A stretch of DNA of 64,000 nucleotides from Enterobacter ludwigii (GCF_001750725.1 NZ_CP017279.1:124001-188000), one strand, 5' to 3'. Shown: positions 1 through 10,928, counted from the first letter of the stretch. The notes: a model not told the origin generated them from the sequence alone. Numbers and translations: made by a program.

Positions 1-1
1 T

Positions 2-796
2 ATTGCCGGGCTTTGGATCGGCATGATGGGGATCAATGCGCTACCTACGGCAGCGCTGCTGATGATGGTGGGAATGAACATGATGGGGTCCGGCGGTTGT
101 CGGCTGTTTTTTACCGGCATGATGTTAACCCTTCTGTCTTCCCTGGTGACGCTCCCCGTCGTGGGCCGGGTGGCTGTCTTTAACCCGGAGCCTCTGGCAT
201 GGGGCCTAACGCTTCCCGTGCTGGTGTTGTATCCGATGCTTTTTGCCTGGCTCAGCCATCGTACTGCCATCAGGCTTGCAGAGCATAAACGGCGGCTGGA
301 GCTGATGAGTACCCGCGACGGCATGACCGGCGTCTTTAATCGCCGGCACTGGGAAGTGCTGCTGAGAAATGAATTTGAACACTGTCGCCGCAACCACTGC
401 ACCGCCACGATTTTGCTTATCGATATCGATCATTTTAAGAATATCAATGACACCTGGGGCCACGATGTGGGTGATGAGGCGATCATCGCCCTGACGCGGC
501 AACTGCAGCTAACGGTGCGTTCCGGGGATGCGATAGGCCGTTTTGGCGGGGATGAGTTTGCGGTGATCATGTCCCGGACGGCGGCTGACAGTGCCATCGC
601 CGTGATGTCACGCGTACATGAGCGGCTGGAAACGCTGTCGTTACCGTGTGCGCCCAAGGAATCTCTGCGTATTAGCGTCGGTGTCGCGCCCTGGGGACCG
701 CAGTTCGGGCACTATCGGGAGTGGTTAAAAGCGGCCGATGTGGCGCTGTATAAGGCGAAAAATGCCGGACGCGGCCGCACCGAGGTGGCTGCCTGA
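2..796 (+). CDS. dgcC: DgcC (AdrA/YaiC) diguanylate cyclase, 5' end cut by window
   Basis: Membrane-bound diguanylate cyclase that makes cyclic di-GMP; in E. coli and Salmonella it acts under CsgD to switch on cellulose synthesis. The frame is open to the window edge, so the start is missing (about 264 residues seen; the E. coli protein is about 371). The first ~85 visible residues are hydrophobic segments of the MASE2 membrane domain. The GGDEF domain follows, with the signature GGDEF at 545-559 and a DIDHFKNIND metal/substrate motif upstream. An RSGD tetrapeptide (518-529) lies exactly five residues before GGDEF, matching the RxxD product-inhibition I-site. The protein ends RTEVAA. The next gene, proC, is convergent. 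The CsgD-controlled promoter would lie outside the window. Confidence 0.95.
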   Translation: MAGLWIGMMGINALPTAALLMMVGMNMMGSGGCRLFFTGMMLTLLSSLVTLPVVGRVAVFNPEPLAWGLTLPVLVLYPMLFAWLSHRTAIRLAEHKRRLELMSTRDGMTGVFNRRHWEVLLRNEFEHCRRNHCTATILLIDIDHFKNINDTWGHDVGDEAIIALTRQLQLTVRSGDAIGRFGGDEFAVIMSRTAADSAIAVMSRVHERLETLSLPCAPKESLRISVGVAPWGPQFGHYREWLKAADVALYKAKNAGRGRTEVAA

Positions 797-812
797 CGTC
801 CGGCTCAGATAA

Positions 813-1622
813 TCAGGATTTACTCAGTTTCTCTGATTTTTCCATGCATTTTGTCATCGCTTCAATAACGGCCGAACGGAAGCCGCGCTCTTCCAGCACC
901 CGCACCGCCTCGATAGTGGTTCCGCCAGGCGAGCAGACCATATCTTTCAGTTCACCCGGATGCTTACCGGTCTCCAGCACCATTTTGGCAGAGCCCATCA
1001 CGGCCTGTGCAGCGAATTTATACGCCTGCGCTCGTGGCATACCGCCAAGCACCGCGGCGTCGGCCATCGCTTCTAAAAACATAAAGACATACGCAGGCGC
1101 TGAACCGCTCACTCCCACTACCGGATGGATCATAGATTCGGCAATGACTTCCGCTTCACCGAAGCAGCGGAAGATGTTCAGGACATCCGCCACGTCTTCC
1201 GACGTCACCAGCGCGTTAGGCGTGACGGAGGTCATGCCGGCGTTGACCAGTGACGGGGTATTCGGCATAGCGCGTACGATTTTACGGTCATGACCCAGCG
1301 CGCGCGCCAGCTGATCGAGCGTGACGCCCGCGGCAATCGATACGACCAGTGTCTCTTTGTTCAGGCTGGTGGTGATGTCGCTCAGCACTTTGATCATGAT
1401 GTTCGGCTTGACGGCGCCAAAGACAATATCGGCTACCTGAGCCACTTCCTGGGCGCTTTCGGCTGCGTTGATCCCGTACCGATCGCGTAACGCGGCGACG
1501 TTGTCCGGTGATGGGGTGTAGACCCAAATCTGACCCGGCAGCACCTGTCCGCTGGCGATCAGGCCACCCAGGATGGCTTTGCCCATGTTACCGCAGCCGA
1601 TAAACCCGATTTTCTTATCCAT
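813..1622 (-). CDS. proC: Pyrroline-5-carboxylate reductase
   Basis: Cytosolic enzyme of the last step of proline synthesis, reducing 1-pyrroline-5-carboxylate to proline with NAD(P)H. The N-terminus has the dinucleotide-binding loop GFIGCGNMG, and the C-terminal half has the conserved substrate-side segment ending DMVCSPGGTT. An in-frame GTG precedes the chosen ATG at 1622. The ATG is preferred because GGAG lies seven bases upstream and the protein (269 aa, MDKKIGFIG) then has the E. coli length. The gene stands alone, convergent with dgcC (16 bases between stops) and divergent from yaiI. Confidence 0.97.
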   Translation of the reverse strand: MDKKIGFIGCGNMGKAILGGLIASGQVLPGQIWVYTPSPDNVAALRDRYGINAAESAQEVAQVADIVFGAVKPNIMIKVLSDITTSLNKETLVVSIAAGVTLDQLARALGHDRKIVRAMPNTPSLVNAGMTSVTPNALVTSEDVADVLNIFRCFGEAEVIAESMIHPVVGVSGSAPAYVFMFLEAMADAAVLGGMPRAQAYKFAAQAVMGSAKMVLETGKHPGELKDMVCSPGGTTIEAVRVLEERGFRSAVIEAMTKCMEKSEKLSKS

Positions 1623-1719
1623 CACGATTCTCCGTCATTATGCGTTGTTTTCTCGGATTGATAGCTTAACAACGAAATGCAGGCGACAATAGTCGGCAGA
1701 ATCATTATGGGGAGACAAT

Positions 1720-2178
1720 ATGGCGATTTGGGTTGATGCGGACGCGTGTCCGAATGTGATTAAAGAGATTTTATTCCGCGCGGCCGAGCGCGTGCAGATG
1801 CCGCTTACGCTGGTGGCGAACCAGAATATTCGCGTACCGCCTTCCCGATTTATTCGCGCGTTGCGGGTTCCGGCTGGCTTTGACGTGGCGGATAACGAGA
1901 TTGTGCGTCTGTGTAGTCCCGAGGATCTGGTGATCACGGCGGATATCCCGCTGGCCGCGGAAGTGATTGAAAAGGGAGCGGCGGCGCTGAACCCGAGAGG
2001 GGAGCGTTATTCGCCGGCGACCATTCGTGAAAGACTCACCATGCGTGATTTTATGGATACGCTTCGCGCCAGCGGCGTGCAGACCGGCGGGCCAGACAGC
2101 CTGTCCCAGCGCGATCGCCAGCAGTTCGCCGCAGAGCTTGATAAGTGGCTGCTCGAAGTCAAGCGTCGCACTGCGTAA
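1720..2178 (+). CDS. yaiI: YaiI, UPF0178/DUF188 family protein
   Basis: Protein of 152 aa in the DUF188 (UPF0178) family, often described as PIN-like/NYN-like on fold grounds; its biochemical role is not established. The N-terminus [17 protein letters not shown] carries the paired Asp residues and Cys that define the family, and the [17 protein letters not shown] segment near the C-terminus is also typical. A GGGGAG ribosome binding site lies just before ATG 1720. It sits between proC (divergent) and aroL (same strand, 144 bases downstream), the E. coli arrangement. Confidence 0.93.
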   Translation: MAIWVDADACPNVIKEILFRAAERVQMPLTLVANQNIRVPPSRFIRALRVPAGFDVADNEIVRLCSPEDLVITADIPLAAEVIEKGAAALNPRGERYSPATIRERLTMRDFMDTLRASGVQTGGPDSLSQRDRQQFAAELDKWLLEVKRRTA

Positions 2179-2322
2179 TGATAACCATTGTCACTTTGTG
2201 GTACAGTATGGCCTCCGCAGGGTTGTCATCCCGTACCGCTTTGCAGTAAAGTAAACGCAACATCTTCTGCAATTATTTCTTTACGCTCTTCGGCCATCCG
2301 GCATCAAGGGGAACACCTGGTT

Positions 2323-2847
2323 ATGACCCAACCCATCTTTTTAGTTGGCCCCCGCGGCTGTGGGAAAACCACCGTTGGCCTGGAACTGGCACGCGCGTGC
2401 GATCGTCAGTTTGTTGATACCGACCACTGGCTGCAAACCGAAGCCGGGAAAAGCATCGCGGAAATCGTTGAGCAAGAGGGGTGGGAGAGCTTTCGCGCCC
2501 GTGAAACGGCCGCGCTGAAGGCGGTCACCACGCCGTCTGCTGTTATCGCAACCGGTGGCGGCATTGTTCTCGCCGAGTGTAACCGTCGCTTTATGCGCGA
2601 GAAAGGGATTGTCATCTACCTCAGTGCACCCGTTTCGGCCCTGGTAGGGCGGCTGGAAGCATTTCCGGAAGAGGGACAACGTCCTGCGCTGACCTCCCGG
2701 CCGCTCAGCGAAGAGGTGAGCGAAGTGCTGGCCGAACGCGATGCGTTATACCGCGAAGCGGCACACCACGTTGTGGATGCTTCCGCTTCACCCGAGGACG
2801 TGGTAATTCAGATTATTACCGCCCTGCGTTTGGCTTGTGCCAGCTAA
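2323..2847 (+). CDS. aroL: Shikimate kinase II
   Basis: Phosphorylates shikimate at the 3-hydroxyl with ATP, the fifth step of the chorismate (aromatic amino acid) pathway. The P-loop GPRGCGKTT is at residues 8-16, the D-x-D substrate motif is in FVDTDHWL, and ATGGGIVL is the glycine-rich shikimate-binding segment. The protein is 174 aa, as in E. coli. The open frame extends upstream to 2188, but [12 protein letters not shown] at 2323 is the family start and has AAGGGGA upstream. In E. coli the gene heads aroL-yaiA-aroM under TyrR and TrpR. I could not pick out convincing boxes for these regulators in 2179-2322. Confidence 0.96.
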   Translation: MTQPIFLVGPRGCGKTTVGLELARACDRQFVDTDHWLQTEAGKSIAEIVEQEGWESFRARETAALKAVTTPSAVIATGGGIVLAECNRRFMREKGIVIYLSAPVSALVGRLEAFPEEGQRPALTSRPLSEEVSEVLAERDALYREAAHHVVDASASPEDVVIQIITALRLACAS

Positions 2848-2891
2848 GCGGCGTCTATACTTATAGCTCAGACATAAAAAAAGGATGAGCT

Positions 2892-3083
2892 ATGCCAACC
2901 AGACCTCCCTATCCACGTGAAGCACGCATCGTTACCGTTGAAAAAGGCAATGGCGATCAAACCGTCACCTGGTATCAGCTGCGTGCCGATCACCCCAAAC
3001 CAGACTCTCTGATCAGTGAACATGAAACTGAACAGGAAGCGCTGGATGCCAAACGGCGCTACGAAGATCCTGATAAGTCGTGA
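2892..3083 (+). CDS. yaiA: YaiA, small conserved protein
   Basis: Protein of 63 aa, conserved in enterobacteria between aroL and aroM; function not established. It is hydrophilic and charged, contains [15 protein letters not shown], and has no signal peptide or membrane segment. AAGGAT lies about seven bases before the ATG. The 44-base gap from aroL and the conserved order suggest cotranscription with aroL, which is an inference. Confidence 0.9.
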   Translation: MPTRPPYPREARIVTVEKGNGDQTVTWYQLRADHPKPDSLISEHETEQEALDAKRRYEDPDKS

Positions 3084-3320
3084 ATGAATTCCTAAAGGGC
3101 TAAATACCGTGCCTGAATCACACTTTTTACTCATCGCAAATGTTAAGCAGGAGTTAATATTTAGTTATTACAGGTAACTCCGTAACGGGCAGGCGATCTT
3201 TACATTTCGCGATGGGGATCACCTGCTACGCTTGGTGCTGTTTTGTTGAAAAAACGAACTGTGCAGCGTAGTGAGCCTGTACCTGTGTGAAAGATTTAGC
3301 GGTAATGGAAGGCGATGAAG

Positions 3321-3998
3321 ATGAAGGCGACGTTGGCGATCCTCACTATTGGTGTGGTCCCTGTAAGCGAAGTGTTACCGCTCTTAACCGAGCATGTATC
3401 TGAACAACAGATAACGCATCTAAGCCTGCTGGGGAAGATGAGTCGGGAAGAGGTCATGGAAGACTACGCTGTAGAGGCGGGGGAGGATCCCCTGGCGACG
3501 TTATTAAGTGACGGTAAACTGGCGCATGTTTCGCGTCAGAAAATCGAGCGCTCGCTGCAGAGCGTAATAGAAGTGCTCGATAATCAAGGCTATGACGTTA
3601 TTTTACTGATGAGTACTGCACCTGTTAAGGGACTCATCGCGCGTAATGCGATTTTGCTGGAGCCGATGCGGATCATTCCGCCGCTGGTGGCCTCCATTGT
3701 TGACGGGCATCAGGTGGGGGTCATTGTTCCCATTGAAGAGCTCATGGACAACCAGACGGCAAAATGGCACGTACTCGAAAAAAAGCCTTTGTATGCGCTG
3801 GCCAATCCCTTCTGGGACAGCGAGGCCGCGCTGATTGAGGCAGGACGGGAACTGCTGGAGAGAGGGGCCGATGTGTTGATTCTGGACTGCCTTGGATTCC
3901 ACCAGCACCACCGTGATTTACTGCAAAAGGCGCTGGATGTCCCGGTGCTGTTGTCCAATGTTCTGATGGCCCGGCTGGCCGCAGAGCTGTTGATCTAA
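3321..3998 (+). CDS. aroM: AroM family protein
   Basis: Conserved protein of the AroM family found next to shikimate kinase II; its molecular function is unknown despite the name. It is a soluble protein of 225 aa. Conserved features include LAILTIG at the N-terminus, [15 protein letters not shown] mid-protein, and [15 protein letters not shown] near the end, a pattern that recalls Asp/Glu racemase-like folds (inference). Two ATGs are close together (3315 and 3321). The second gives the E. coli length and a proper spacing (eight bases) to GGAAGG at 3307-3312, while the first is only two bases from it. The 237 bases after yaiA show no clear terminator or other gene. Confidence 0.92.
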   Translation: MKATLAILTIGVVPVSEVLPLLTEHVSEQQITHLSLLGKMSREEVMEDYAVEAGEDPLATLLSDGKLAHVSRQKIERSLQSVIEVLDNQGYDVILLMSTAPVKGLIARNAILLEPMRIIPPLVASIVDGHQVGVIVPIEELMDNQTAKWHVLEKKPLYALANPFWDSEAALIEAGRELLERGADVLILDCLGFHQHHRDLLQKALDVPVLLSNVLMARLAAELLI

Positions 3999-4051
3999 TG
4001 ATTTTGCGTGACAGGTGATGATCATGGCCCCTATAGTGAATTTTTATCTAA

Positions 4052-4357
<306 letters not shown>

Positions 4358-4368
4358 AACGTTTTATT

Positions 4369-4390
4369 CCCTCTCCCTGCCGGGAGAGGG
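4369..4390. repeat. CCCTCTCC-type palindromic intergenic repeat, copy 1 (possible terminator)
   Basis: Perfect 9-bp arms CCCTCTCCC (4369-4377) and GGGAGAGGG (4382-4390) around a TGCC loop, between the convergent stops of ppnP and rdgC. TTTTATT precedes the stem on the plus strand, which gives an A-rich flank for rdgC-direction transcription. Similar hairpins recur at 6354, 16124 and 35102. Confidence 0.7.
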
Positions 4391-4402
4391 TCACTGCAGG
4401 CA

Positions 4403-5317
4403 TTACCGCTGCGCTTCGCCGCCGAGGCCTTCTACCAGATTCTGAATTAACGCTGCCAGCTCTCCGGTCATCAGGATAAAGTCCGCGTCAAAGCGCTGGG
4501 CGTAATCTTCACGATCGATATCTTCGTTCTGATCGCGCAGCTCATCGCAGAATTTCAGACGCTTCACCGAGCCGTCATCGCACATCACAAACTGAATACG
4601 CTGCTGCCAGTCGAGTGCCAGTTTGGTCACCACTTTGCCCGCTTCAATGTGTACGGCGATCTCGTCGCTCACCAGATCCTGCTTTTTCGCGCGGATCACG
4701 CCGCCATCTTCGAGCAGGGCTTTGAGCTCGGCTTCATCAAGGATCTGGAAGCCCTGGGCCGCTGTACCGCTGCGCACCCATTCGGTCAGGGTCAGTTCAA
4801 TCGGCGTTTCCAGCGCCAGCGGAACGACCGGTAACGATCCGATGCTTTTGCGCAGCAGGGCCAGCGTATCTTCCGCTTTTTTGGCGCTGGCGCAGTCCAC
4901 CATGATTAGCCCGTTAACGGTATCGATCCACATCATTGTCTGGCTGAAACGGCTAAAGGCGCGCGGCAGCAGAGAGTGCAGAACTTCGTCTTTCAGCGAA
5001 TCTTTTTCGGTTTTTTTCAGCTTGCGGCCCTGTTCGGCTTCAAGCTTGAAAATTTTCGCTTCGAGCGCCTGCTTGACCACCGGTGTGGGCAGAATTTTTT
5101 CTTCTTTGCGGGCGCAGACGATGATTTGACCCGTGCTGCTGGCGTGGGTCAATGCATCGCTTTGTGAACCCATTGGAGGAACCCAACCGGTTTTTGCCAT
5201 ATCCTGGCTACCGCAAGGGGAAAAGCTATAAGCGGCTAACTGTTTTTCCATCTCTTCTGCACGCAGCGAAACGTCGCGGCTGAGACGGTAAACCATCAAA
5301 TTTTTGAACCACAGCAT
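4403..5317 (-). CDS. rdgC: Recombination-associated protein RdgC
   Basis: Nucleoid-associated, ring-shaped dimeric DNA-binding protein that restrains RecA-promoted recombination; in E. coli its loss makes recBC/priA mutants depend on recombination functions. The protein is 304 aa, starting [12 protein letters not shown] as in E. coli, with the conserved [16 protein letters not shown] segment near the C-terminus. A GTG four codons upstream is open, but the ATG at 5317 matches the family start and has GTGGAAA upstream. It is divergent from mak, with 123 bases between the starts. Confidence 0.96.
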   Translation of the reverse strand: MLWFKNLMVYRLSRDVSLRAEEMEKQLAAYSFSPCGSQDMAKTGWVPPMGSQSDALTHASSTGQIIVCARKEEKILPTPVVKQALEAKIFKLEAEQGRKLKKTEKDSLKDEVLHSLLPRAFSRFSQTMMWIDTVNGLIMVDCASAKKAEDTLALLRKSIGSLPVVPLALETPIELTLTEWVRSGTAAQGFQILDEAELKALLEDGGVIRAKKQDLVSDEIAVHIEAGKVVTKLALDWQQRIQFVMCDDGSVKRLKFCDELRDQNEDIDREDYAQRFDADFILMTGELAALIQNLVEGLGGEAQR

Positions 5318-5440
5318 GATAATTTCCACGGCCTTGTCGTTAAATCAGCGGGCATGATAACGAATTGTCGCATCGCTTGCATTGCTAATCGGGAAGCGGG
5401 CTTCTACTCTGTTGATAATCAAAATAATGAGGAGTGTCTT

Positions 5441-6346
5441 GTGCGTATTGGGATTGATTTGGGCGGCACCAAAACAGAAGTCATCGCACTGAGCGAGCAG
5501 GGGGAGCAACTGTTCCGCCACCGTCTGCCTACGTCGCGCGATGATTATCACCAGACTATCGAGACGATTGCCCGGCTGGTCGACATGGCTGAGCAGGCGA
5601 CAGGGCAGACCGGCACCGTTGGGATGGGGATCCCGGGCTCAATCTCGCCCTATACCGGGGTGGTTAAAAACGCCAACTCCACCTGGCTCAACGGTCAGCC
5701 TTTTGATAAAGATTTAAGTCAGCGCCTGAACCGGGAAGTGCGTCTGGCAAATGACGCCAACTGTCTGGCCGTCTCCGAAGCCATTGACGGTGCCGCCGCA
5801 GGGGCCCAGACCGTTTTTGCGGTCATTATCGGGACCGGCTGTGGCGCAGGTGTGGCCCTGGGCGGGCGTGCCCATATTGGCGGCAACGGTACGGCGGGCG
5901 AGTGGGGACATAACCCCTTGCCGTGGATGGATGAAGATGAACTTAAATACCGCGCCGAGGTGCCGTGCTATTGCGGCAAGCAGGGCTGTATTGAGACGTT
6001 TATCTCCGGCACCGGTTTTGCCACCGATTACCACCGCCTGAGTGGCCAGCCACTCAAGGGGAACGAGATTATGCATCGGGTCGGGGAACACGATCCGGTG
6101 GCTGAGCTGGCTCTCAGCCGCTATGAAATGCGGCTGGCGAAATCTCTGGCGCACGTGGTGAATATCCTTGACCCTGACGTGATTGTGCTCGGCGGCGGGA
6201 TGAGCAACGTCGACCGTTTATATGCCACGGTACCGAATCTGGTGAAGCAGTGGGTCTTCGGCGGCGAGTGTGAAACCCCGATCCGCAAAGCGGTGCATGG
6301 GGACTCCAGCGGCGTGCGCGGCGCCGCGTGGCTCTGGCCGCTATAG
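5441..6346 (+). CDS. mak: Fructokinase/manno(fructo)kinase Mak
   Basis: ROK-family sugar kinase that phosphorylates fructose (and mannose) to the 6-phosphate. ATP-binding motif [10 protein letters not shown] lies at the N-terminus, the ROK signature around [17 protein letters not shown] mid-protein, and a zinc-binding [10 protein letters not shown] cluster follows. The catalytic Asp is expected in LANDANC. The protein is 301 aa with a GTG start at 5441, preceded by TGAGGAG. The frame is open further upstream to 5354, but without a matching start. araJ, which follows mak in E. coli, is absent here. Confidence 0.95.
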   Translation: MRIGIDLGGTKTEVIALSEQGEQLFRHRLPTSRDDYHQTIETIARLVDMAEQATGQTGTVGMGIPGSISPYTGVVKNANSTWLNGQPFDKDLSQRLNREVRLANDANCLAVSEAIDGAAAGAQTVFAVIIGTGCGAGVALGGRAHIGGNGTAGEWGHNPLPWMDEDELKYRAEVPCYCGKQGCIETFISGTGFATDYHRLSGQPLKGNEIMHRVGEHDPVAELALSRYEMRLAKSLAHVVNILDPDVIVLGGGMSNVDRLYATVPNLVKQWVFGGECETPIRKAVHGDSSGVRGAAWLWPL

Positions 6347-6353
6347 CCATTCT

Positions 6354-6374
6354 CCCTCTCCCTACGTGAGAGGG
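6354..6374. repeat. CCCTCTCC-type palindromic intergenic repeat, copy 2
   Basis: CCCTCTC (6354-6360) and GAGAGGG (6368-6374) flank a 7-base loop just after the mak stop. Same family as the hairpin after ppnP. It lies where araJ would be in E. coli. Confidence 0.6.
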
Positions 6375-6384
6375 GGCGGGATGA

Positions 6385-6407
6385 AGGTGCCCTTATGCAG
6401 GGCACCC
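6385..6407. terminator. Hairpin between convergent mak and sbcC
   Basis: GGTGCCCT and AGGGCACC arms (6386-6393 and 6399-6406) with a five-base loop lie directly after the sbcC stop. There is no clear T-run on either strand, so termination activity is uncertain. Confidence 0.4.
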
Positions 6408-9400
6408 TCACTCCACCGCAAACACCTTATCCAGCTTGCTATACCCCAGCCCGTTAATCTTCTTCACTTTGATCTGCACCGGGATCCGCTCTTTCATCGC
6501 CTCGACGTGGCTAATCACGCCAATGGTTTTCCCGGTGGCGTTCAGCGCGTCGAGCGCATCGAGGGCGGTATCCAGCGTTTCGCTGTCGAGCGTGCCGAAG
6601 CCTTCATCCAGGAACAGCGAATCGATGCGTGTCTTGTGGCTCACCAGATCGGAAAGCGCCAGCGCCAGTGCCAGGCTAACAAGGAAGCTTTCGCCGCCGG
6701 AGAGGGTACGGGTATCGCGCACCGCGTCCGCCTGCCAGGTATCCACCACTTCGAGTTCCAGCGCATCGCTGACCTTGCGCTGCAGCAAATAGCGCCCGTG
6801 CAGGCGATTTAGCTGCTGGTTGGCAAGCCAGACCAGATTATCCAGCGTGAGCCCCTGGGCAAACTTACGGAACTTGTCGCCGGTGCTGGAACCTATCAGC
6901 GAATTCAGATAGCTCCAGTCATCGGCCAGCCGCGCGGCCTCTTCAATATGCTGCATGAGCGCCAGCTGGTGCTGACGGTTATCGCTGTCCTGTTTAAGCT
7001 GCTGGCGGATTTCACCCTGATGAGTGGTGTTCTCCCGAAGCTGTTGCCCGAGTTGCTGTAGCTGCAACTGCAGGGTTGGCGCGTCGAGTTCCAGCCCTTC
7101 CGGTCGCTGCGTCTGATGAGCCTGCAGCTGCTGGTTTGCCTGTGCGAACAGCGCGGTTGCCTGCTGAAGCTGGTTTTCCAGGGTCTGCTTACGGTGTTCA
7201 AGACGGCGGATGGTCTCTTCATCAAGCAGTGCAGCCAGAAAGGCCTCCCGATCGGCGAAGCAGCTTGCGGTCAATGCGGCGGTAAAATGCGTCGTGGCGT
7301 GCTGCAGTCGCTCGCTTTCGAGGCTTTCCTGCTGTTGCAATGTGGCAAGCTGGCTCTGAAGAGAAACGCATTCGTCGTGCGTTTCGCGCCAGTTATCAGG
7401 AATGGCCGGTTCGGTTTCTGTGTCGTTTGTGGCGGGCAGGGTGTCGAGCAGCGGCATCAGAGCCGTCATGCGCTCCTGCATGACGCCATGCTGAGTGTGT
7501 TTTTCCTGCCACTGTGCGAACTCGGTTTCTCGTTCGTTCAGCCAGGCAGCCTCTGTGCCTTCTTCCGGGACGTTGAGTGACAGCGTCAGCAGGGTCGTTT
7601 CCAGCGCCTGGCGCGTGGCCGTCAGCTGCTGTTGATACTGACGCGCCTGCGCGTCCTGTTCATTCAGCTGTTGCTGCAGCGTCAGACGCTGGCTCAGCTG
7701 GTAAAGCTGACGCTCATACTGCTCTTGTTCGTTCATCCACGGGGCAATATCTTCCTGAATATTCAGAGTGATATTCAGGGACGCGCAAACGGATTGCCAC
7801 TCTTTAGTGAGCGCTTGCTCCTCCTGAGAGAGCGTCTGAGCGTCGTCTGTCTCACGCTGGATCTGCCGGGTCAGGGCATTCACCTGGCCGAGAACTAACA
7901 ATCCTTCCTCTTTAAGCGCAGCGACCTCTTTGGCTAACTGGTCGCGACGCTGCTGGTTGGCACTCAGCTCCAGCGCCTGATAGGCAGTGACCGCCGGGTG
8001 CGAGGTTGAGCCGCACAGCGGGCAGGGCTGTCCCGCCTGCAGCTGCGCACGCTCTGCCTCCAGACTTTTAATCTTCTCTTCCTGTCTGCAGAGCGTTTCA
8101 AGATCCAGATAATGCTGGTTTTTCTCTTTGTACTGCTGGCGACGCAGCGTCAGCGTTTCATTGAGTTTTACCTGCTCTGCCTGGGCTTTCTGCAGGCTTT
8201 CACCGCTCTGGCGCAGACGCTGTTGCAGCGGCAGATAACGGGCCTGAAGCGACATCAGCCGCTGGCGGAAAGTCCGTGACTGAGCCTGTTGCTCCATCGC
8301 CACGCTGACCTCGTCAGCCGTGAGCGTCAGGGCGTTTTCCGGCATCTCTGTCAGCTTCTGGCGTAATTCAGCAATGCGCGTGGAAAGCGTGGCGATCTGA
8401 TGTTTATCGCGATTCAGCTGTGCAAAATGGGCGCGCCAGCCTGCTATCTCCTGGCCCCACTGACGATAACGCTCGTGCTCTGCCAGCCACTGTGCCAGCG
8501 CCGTAAGGTCGGTCTGCAGTTGTGCATGGCTACGCTGGGCCGTATTACGGATACGCGAGCGCAGCGCGGTTTTTGCTTGTAAGCGAGCATTTACTTCAAC
8601 AATGCGCTGCTTCGTTTGCCCCAGCCGGGTGGTTTGCTCTTGCTGGCTGTCCCACAGTGGTCGCAGCTGGGCGGCGGGGTGAGCAAGCTGGAGCGTTGCC
8701 AGCTCGGGCGCAGCCTCGGTCAGTGCCTGTTGCGCCTGTTGCTGCAAGGTGGCAACGCGCTGCTGCTCACGTATGAGCTCGTCATTGCGCGTAAGCCACT
8801 GAAAATCTTTCTGTTGATTCTGCTGTTGCGCCAGCAGCGTTTTTTCTTCGTCAGTAAGTGCCTGCAAACTTTGCTGTAACTGCTGCTGTTGCTCTTCACT
8901 CAACAACACGACGCCTGCAGCCTGTGCTTCATACACCTCAAGGGCGTTACGTACGGCTTTGTGTTTCTCAAACACCATGGCGGAAATCTGACCGTAGATC
9001 TCGGTTCCGGTCAGTTCTTCCAGCAGTTCGGCGCGGTCGGAAGGTCTGGCATTGAGGAAGGCGGCAAATTGCCCCTGAGAGAGCAGCATTGAGCGGGTAA
9101 AACGGCCATAATCCAGCCCGGTGAGGGCGGCCGTTTGTTCCAGTTTATCCGACACTTTGTCGGCCAGAATTTTACCGTCCTCACAGCGTGCCAGCTCGAC
9201 GCGTGGGGCCTGAAGATTACCGTCGGGCTGATTTCGCGCGCGGTTCTGACTCCAGAAAGCGCGATAGGCAATACCTTTGACTTCAAACTCAACTTCGGCA
9301 AGGCATTCGGCCGTGTCGCGCGTCATCAAATCGTTTTGTGCCTGGGAGACTTTCTGCAGACGCGGCGTTTCGTGATACAGCGCCAGACAAATGGCGTCGA

Positions 9401-9539
9401 GCAGGGTCGTTTTCCCTGCGCCGGTAGCCCCGGTAATCGCAAACAGTCCGTTGCTGGCAAACGGCTCCGCGGTAAAATCGATTTTCCACTCACCCTTCAG
9501 TGAGTTGAGATTTTTCAGACGCAGGCTGAGGATTTTCAT
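6408..9539 (-). CDS. sbcC: Nuclease SbcCD subunit C (Rad50-like ATPase)
   Basis: Large ATPase subunit of the SbcCD (Mre11-Rad50-like) nuclease that cuts DNA hairpins and processes palindromes and blocked ends. The protein is 1043 aa. The Walker A loop GATGAGKT is at residues 37-44. Two long Gln-rich coiled-coil arms surround the zinc hook CPLCG (Cys506, Cys509). The ABC signature LSGGES and Walker B/D-loop [11 protein letters not shown] lie near the C-terminus. Its ATG overlaps the sbcD stop by four bases (ATGA, 9536-9539), implying translational coupling. Confidence 0.97.
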   Translation of the reverse strand: MKILSLRLKNLNSLKGEWKIDFTAEPFASNGLFAITGATGAGKTTLLDAICLALYHETPRLQKVSQAQNDLMTRDTAECLAEVEFEVKGIAYRAFWSQNRARNQPDGNLQAPRVELARCEDGKILADKVSDKLEQTAALTGLDYGRFTRSMLLSQGQFAAFLNARPSDRAELLEELTGTEIYGQISAMVFEKHKAVRNALEVYEAQAAGVVLLSEEQQQQLQQSLQALTDEEKTLLAQQQNQQKDFQWLTRNDELIREQQRVATLQQQAQQALTEAAPELATLQLAHPAAQLRPLWDSQQEQTTRLGQTKQRIVEVNARLQAKTALRSRIRNTAQRSHAQLQTDLTALAQWLAEHERYRQWGQEIAGWRAHFAQLNRDKHQIATLSTRIAELRQKLTEMPENALTLTADEVSVAMEQQAQSRTFRQRLMSLQARYLPLQQRLRQSGESLQKAQAEQVKLNETLTLRRQQYKEKNQHYLDLETLCRQEEKIKSLEAERAQLQAGQPCPLCGSTSHPAVTAYQALELSANQQRRDQLAKEVAALKEEGLLVLGQVNALTRQIQRETDDAQTLSQEEQALTKEWQSVCASLNITLNIQEDIAPWMNEQEQYERQLYQLSQRLTLQQQLNEQDAQARQYQQQLTATRQALETTLLTLSLNVPEEGTEAAWLNERETEFAQWQEKHTQHGVMQERMTALMPLLDTLPATNDTETEPAIPDNWRETHDECVSLQSQLATLQQQESLESERLQHATTHFTAALTASCFADREAFLAALLDEETIRRLEHRKQTLENQLQQATALFAQANQQLQAHQTQRPEGLELDAPTLQLQLQQLGQQLRENTTHQGEIRQQLKQDSDNRQHQLALMQHIEEAARLADDWSYLNSLIGSSTGDKFRKFAQGLTLDNLVWLANQQLNRLHGRYLLQRKVSDALELEVVDTWQADAVRDTRTLSGGESFLVSLALALALSDLVSHKTRIDSLFLDEGFGTLDSETLDTALDALDALNATGKTIGVISHVEAMKERIPVQIKVKKINGLGYSKLDKVFAVE

Positions 9540-10741
9540 GCGTTTTCTTCCTCATCGTTCAGGGCATGCAGGGTGTGCGTAAACAGCTCGTTCAGCCGTG
9601 CGCGTTTCGCGTCGTCAATCTCCTCGTGGGAGAGCCGGCGTTCAAAGACCTCTTCCACCCTGAGTTCGCTGAGCGTTTCGCGCTGAGCGCCGAGCAGAAT
9701 TTTCTCGCGCTGCTCGCGGCTGCGGCGCACCAGCAGCACCTCTACCGGCAGGTCTTCCGTGAGTACCTGAATTTTACGCTGTACATCATGCAGGTAGTCG
9801 GCGCTGGCGATCTCAATATCCAGCCAGACCGGCGGGTTTTGTTCCACGCCGCGCCACTGTTCAAGCTGGGCGGTGATGGCGTCCAGATCGCCTTTCAGCA
9901 CCGCCAGCGGCTGGGTGACGGGCACTTCCAGCGTGTCAACGGCGCTGAGCTTGCCGTCGCTAAAGCTCACCAGATGGACACTTTTGGCTTTGCCGGTCTC
10001 ATCAAAACTCAGCGAGATGGGCGAGCCGCAGTAGCGAATGTGCTCGCAGCCGCCGATAACCTGCGCCCGGTGGATATGCCCGAGGGCAATATACTCCGCG
10101 GGCGGGAAGTTTTGTGCCGGGAAAGCATCCAGCGTGCCAATATAAATGTCACGCACCGCGTCGCTTTTGCTGGCCCCAACGGTGGTGAGGTGCCCGGTGG
10201 CAATCACCGGAATCGCCTGGTCACCGCGAAGGGCACAGGCCTGGGCATGCTGCTGGTGGTAATAGTCGGTGATAGCCTGCAGCAAATGCTGCTGTTTTTC
10301 AGCGCCGGAAAGCCCCGCCTGGCTTTGGACAATATCGCGCGGGCGTAAAAATGGGATCGGACACAGTACCGCACCCGGCGTCCCGTCGCGCTTTTTCAGG
10401 ATCTGCGGCGCATGTCCTGCGCTGGCCACCACGGTAGTATTGAGGAACGCCAGAATATCGCGGGATTCATTTAACGTTGCGACGGAATCATGGTTGCCGG
10501 CAACAATCACCAGATGACAGCCCGTTTGCTGCAGATTGACGACAAAACGGTTATATAACTCGCGCGCATAGCTGGGGGGCGAGCCGGTATCGAAGATGTC
10601 ACCCGCTACAATAATGGCGTCTACCTCATGAGAGCGGGCCGTATCCAGCAGCCAGTTCAGGAACGCTTCGTGTTCAGCCGCCCGGCTTTTGCTGTAAAAA
10701 TTTTGACCCAGATGCCAGTCAGAGGTGTGTAGTATGCGCAT
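9536..10741 (-). CDS. sbcD: Nuclease SbcCD subunit D (Mre11-like nuclease)
   Basis: Mn-dependent phosphoesterase subunit of SbcCD. The five calcineurin-like metal motifs are visible: DWH (Asp8, His10), GDIFD (Asp48), GNHD (residues 82-85), a TGHLTT segment and GHIHRA further on. The protein is 401 aa and ends EEENA. It is the first gene of sbcDC and is divergent from phoB across a 187-base region that must hold both promoters. Confidence 0.97.
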   Translation of the reverse strand: MRILHTSDWHLGQNFYSKSRAAEHEAFLNWLLDTARSHEVDAIIVAGDIFDTGSPPSYARELYNRFVVNLQQTGCHLVIVAGNHDSVATLNESRDILAFLNTTVVASAGHAPQILKKRDGTPGAVLCPIPFLRPRDIVQSQAGLSGAEKQQHLLQAITDYYHQQHAQACALRGDQAIPVIATGHLTTVGASKSDAVRDIYIGTLDAFPAQNFPPAEYIALGHIHRAQVIGGCEHIRYCGSPISLSFDETGKAKSVHLVSFSDGKLSAVDTLEVPVTQPLAVLKGDLDAITAQLEQWRGVEQNPPVWLDIEIASADYLHDVQRKIQVLTEDLPVEVLLVRRSREQREKILLGAQRETLSELRVEEVFERRLSHEEIDDAKRARLNELFTHTLHALNDEEENA

Positions 10742-10844
10742 TGCTGATCCGTGGCGAAAAAGAGAAAGCAGGATTATAAACTGTCAGGGAACAGAAAATA
10801 ACCGCTGTAATAAAACAACAGTTTGCCCTTTATAGTGGTACTGT

Positions 10845-10879
10845 TTTTCATAAATCTGTCATAAATCTGACGCATAATG
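10845..10879 (+). promoter_or_regulatory. phoB promoter with PHO box
   Basis: Three heptamers on an 11-base period can be read: TTTTCAT (10845-10851), CTGTCAT (10856-10862) and CTGACGC (10867-10873), separated by AAAT. This is the PhoB-binding pattern (7-bp repeats with 4-bp AT spacers). CATAAT (10873-10878) follows as the likely -10. It fits phosphate-starvation autoregulation of phoBR, known in E. coli, where PhoB replaces -35 recognition. Confidence 0.88.
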
Positions 10880-10928
10880 ACGCCGCATTACAAACTTGTA
10901 ACTTAAATAAGATAAAACAGGGCAAAGT

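Noticed and set aside
2188..2322. 45-codon upstream extension of aroL
   Set aside because: Not part of shikimate kinase; ATG 2323 has a good ribosome binding site and the correct family start.
2179..2322. TyrR/TrpR boxes before aroL
   Set aside because: Expected from E. coli, but no segment matched the TGTAAA-N6-TTTACA or TrpR operator pattern well enough by eye.
8000..9000. Repeated CAG/CTG-rich pattern within sbcC
   Set aside because: It encodes the Gln/Leu-rich coiled coil of SbcC and is not a separate DNA repeat element.
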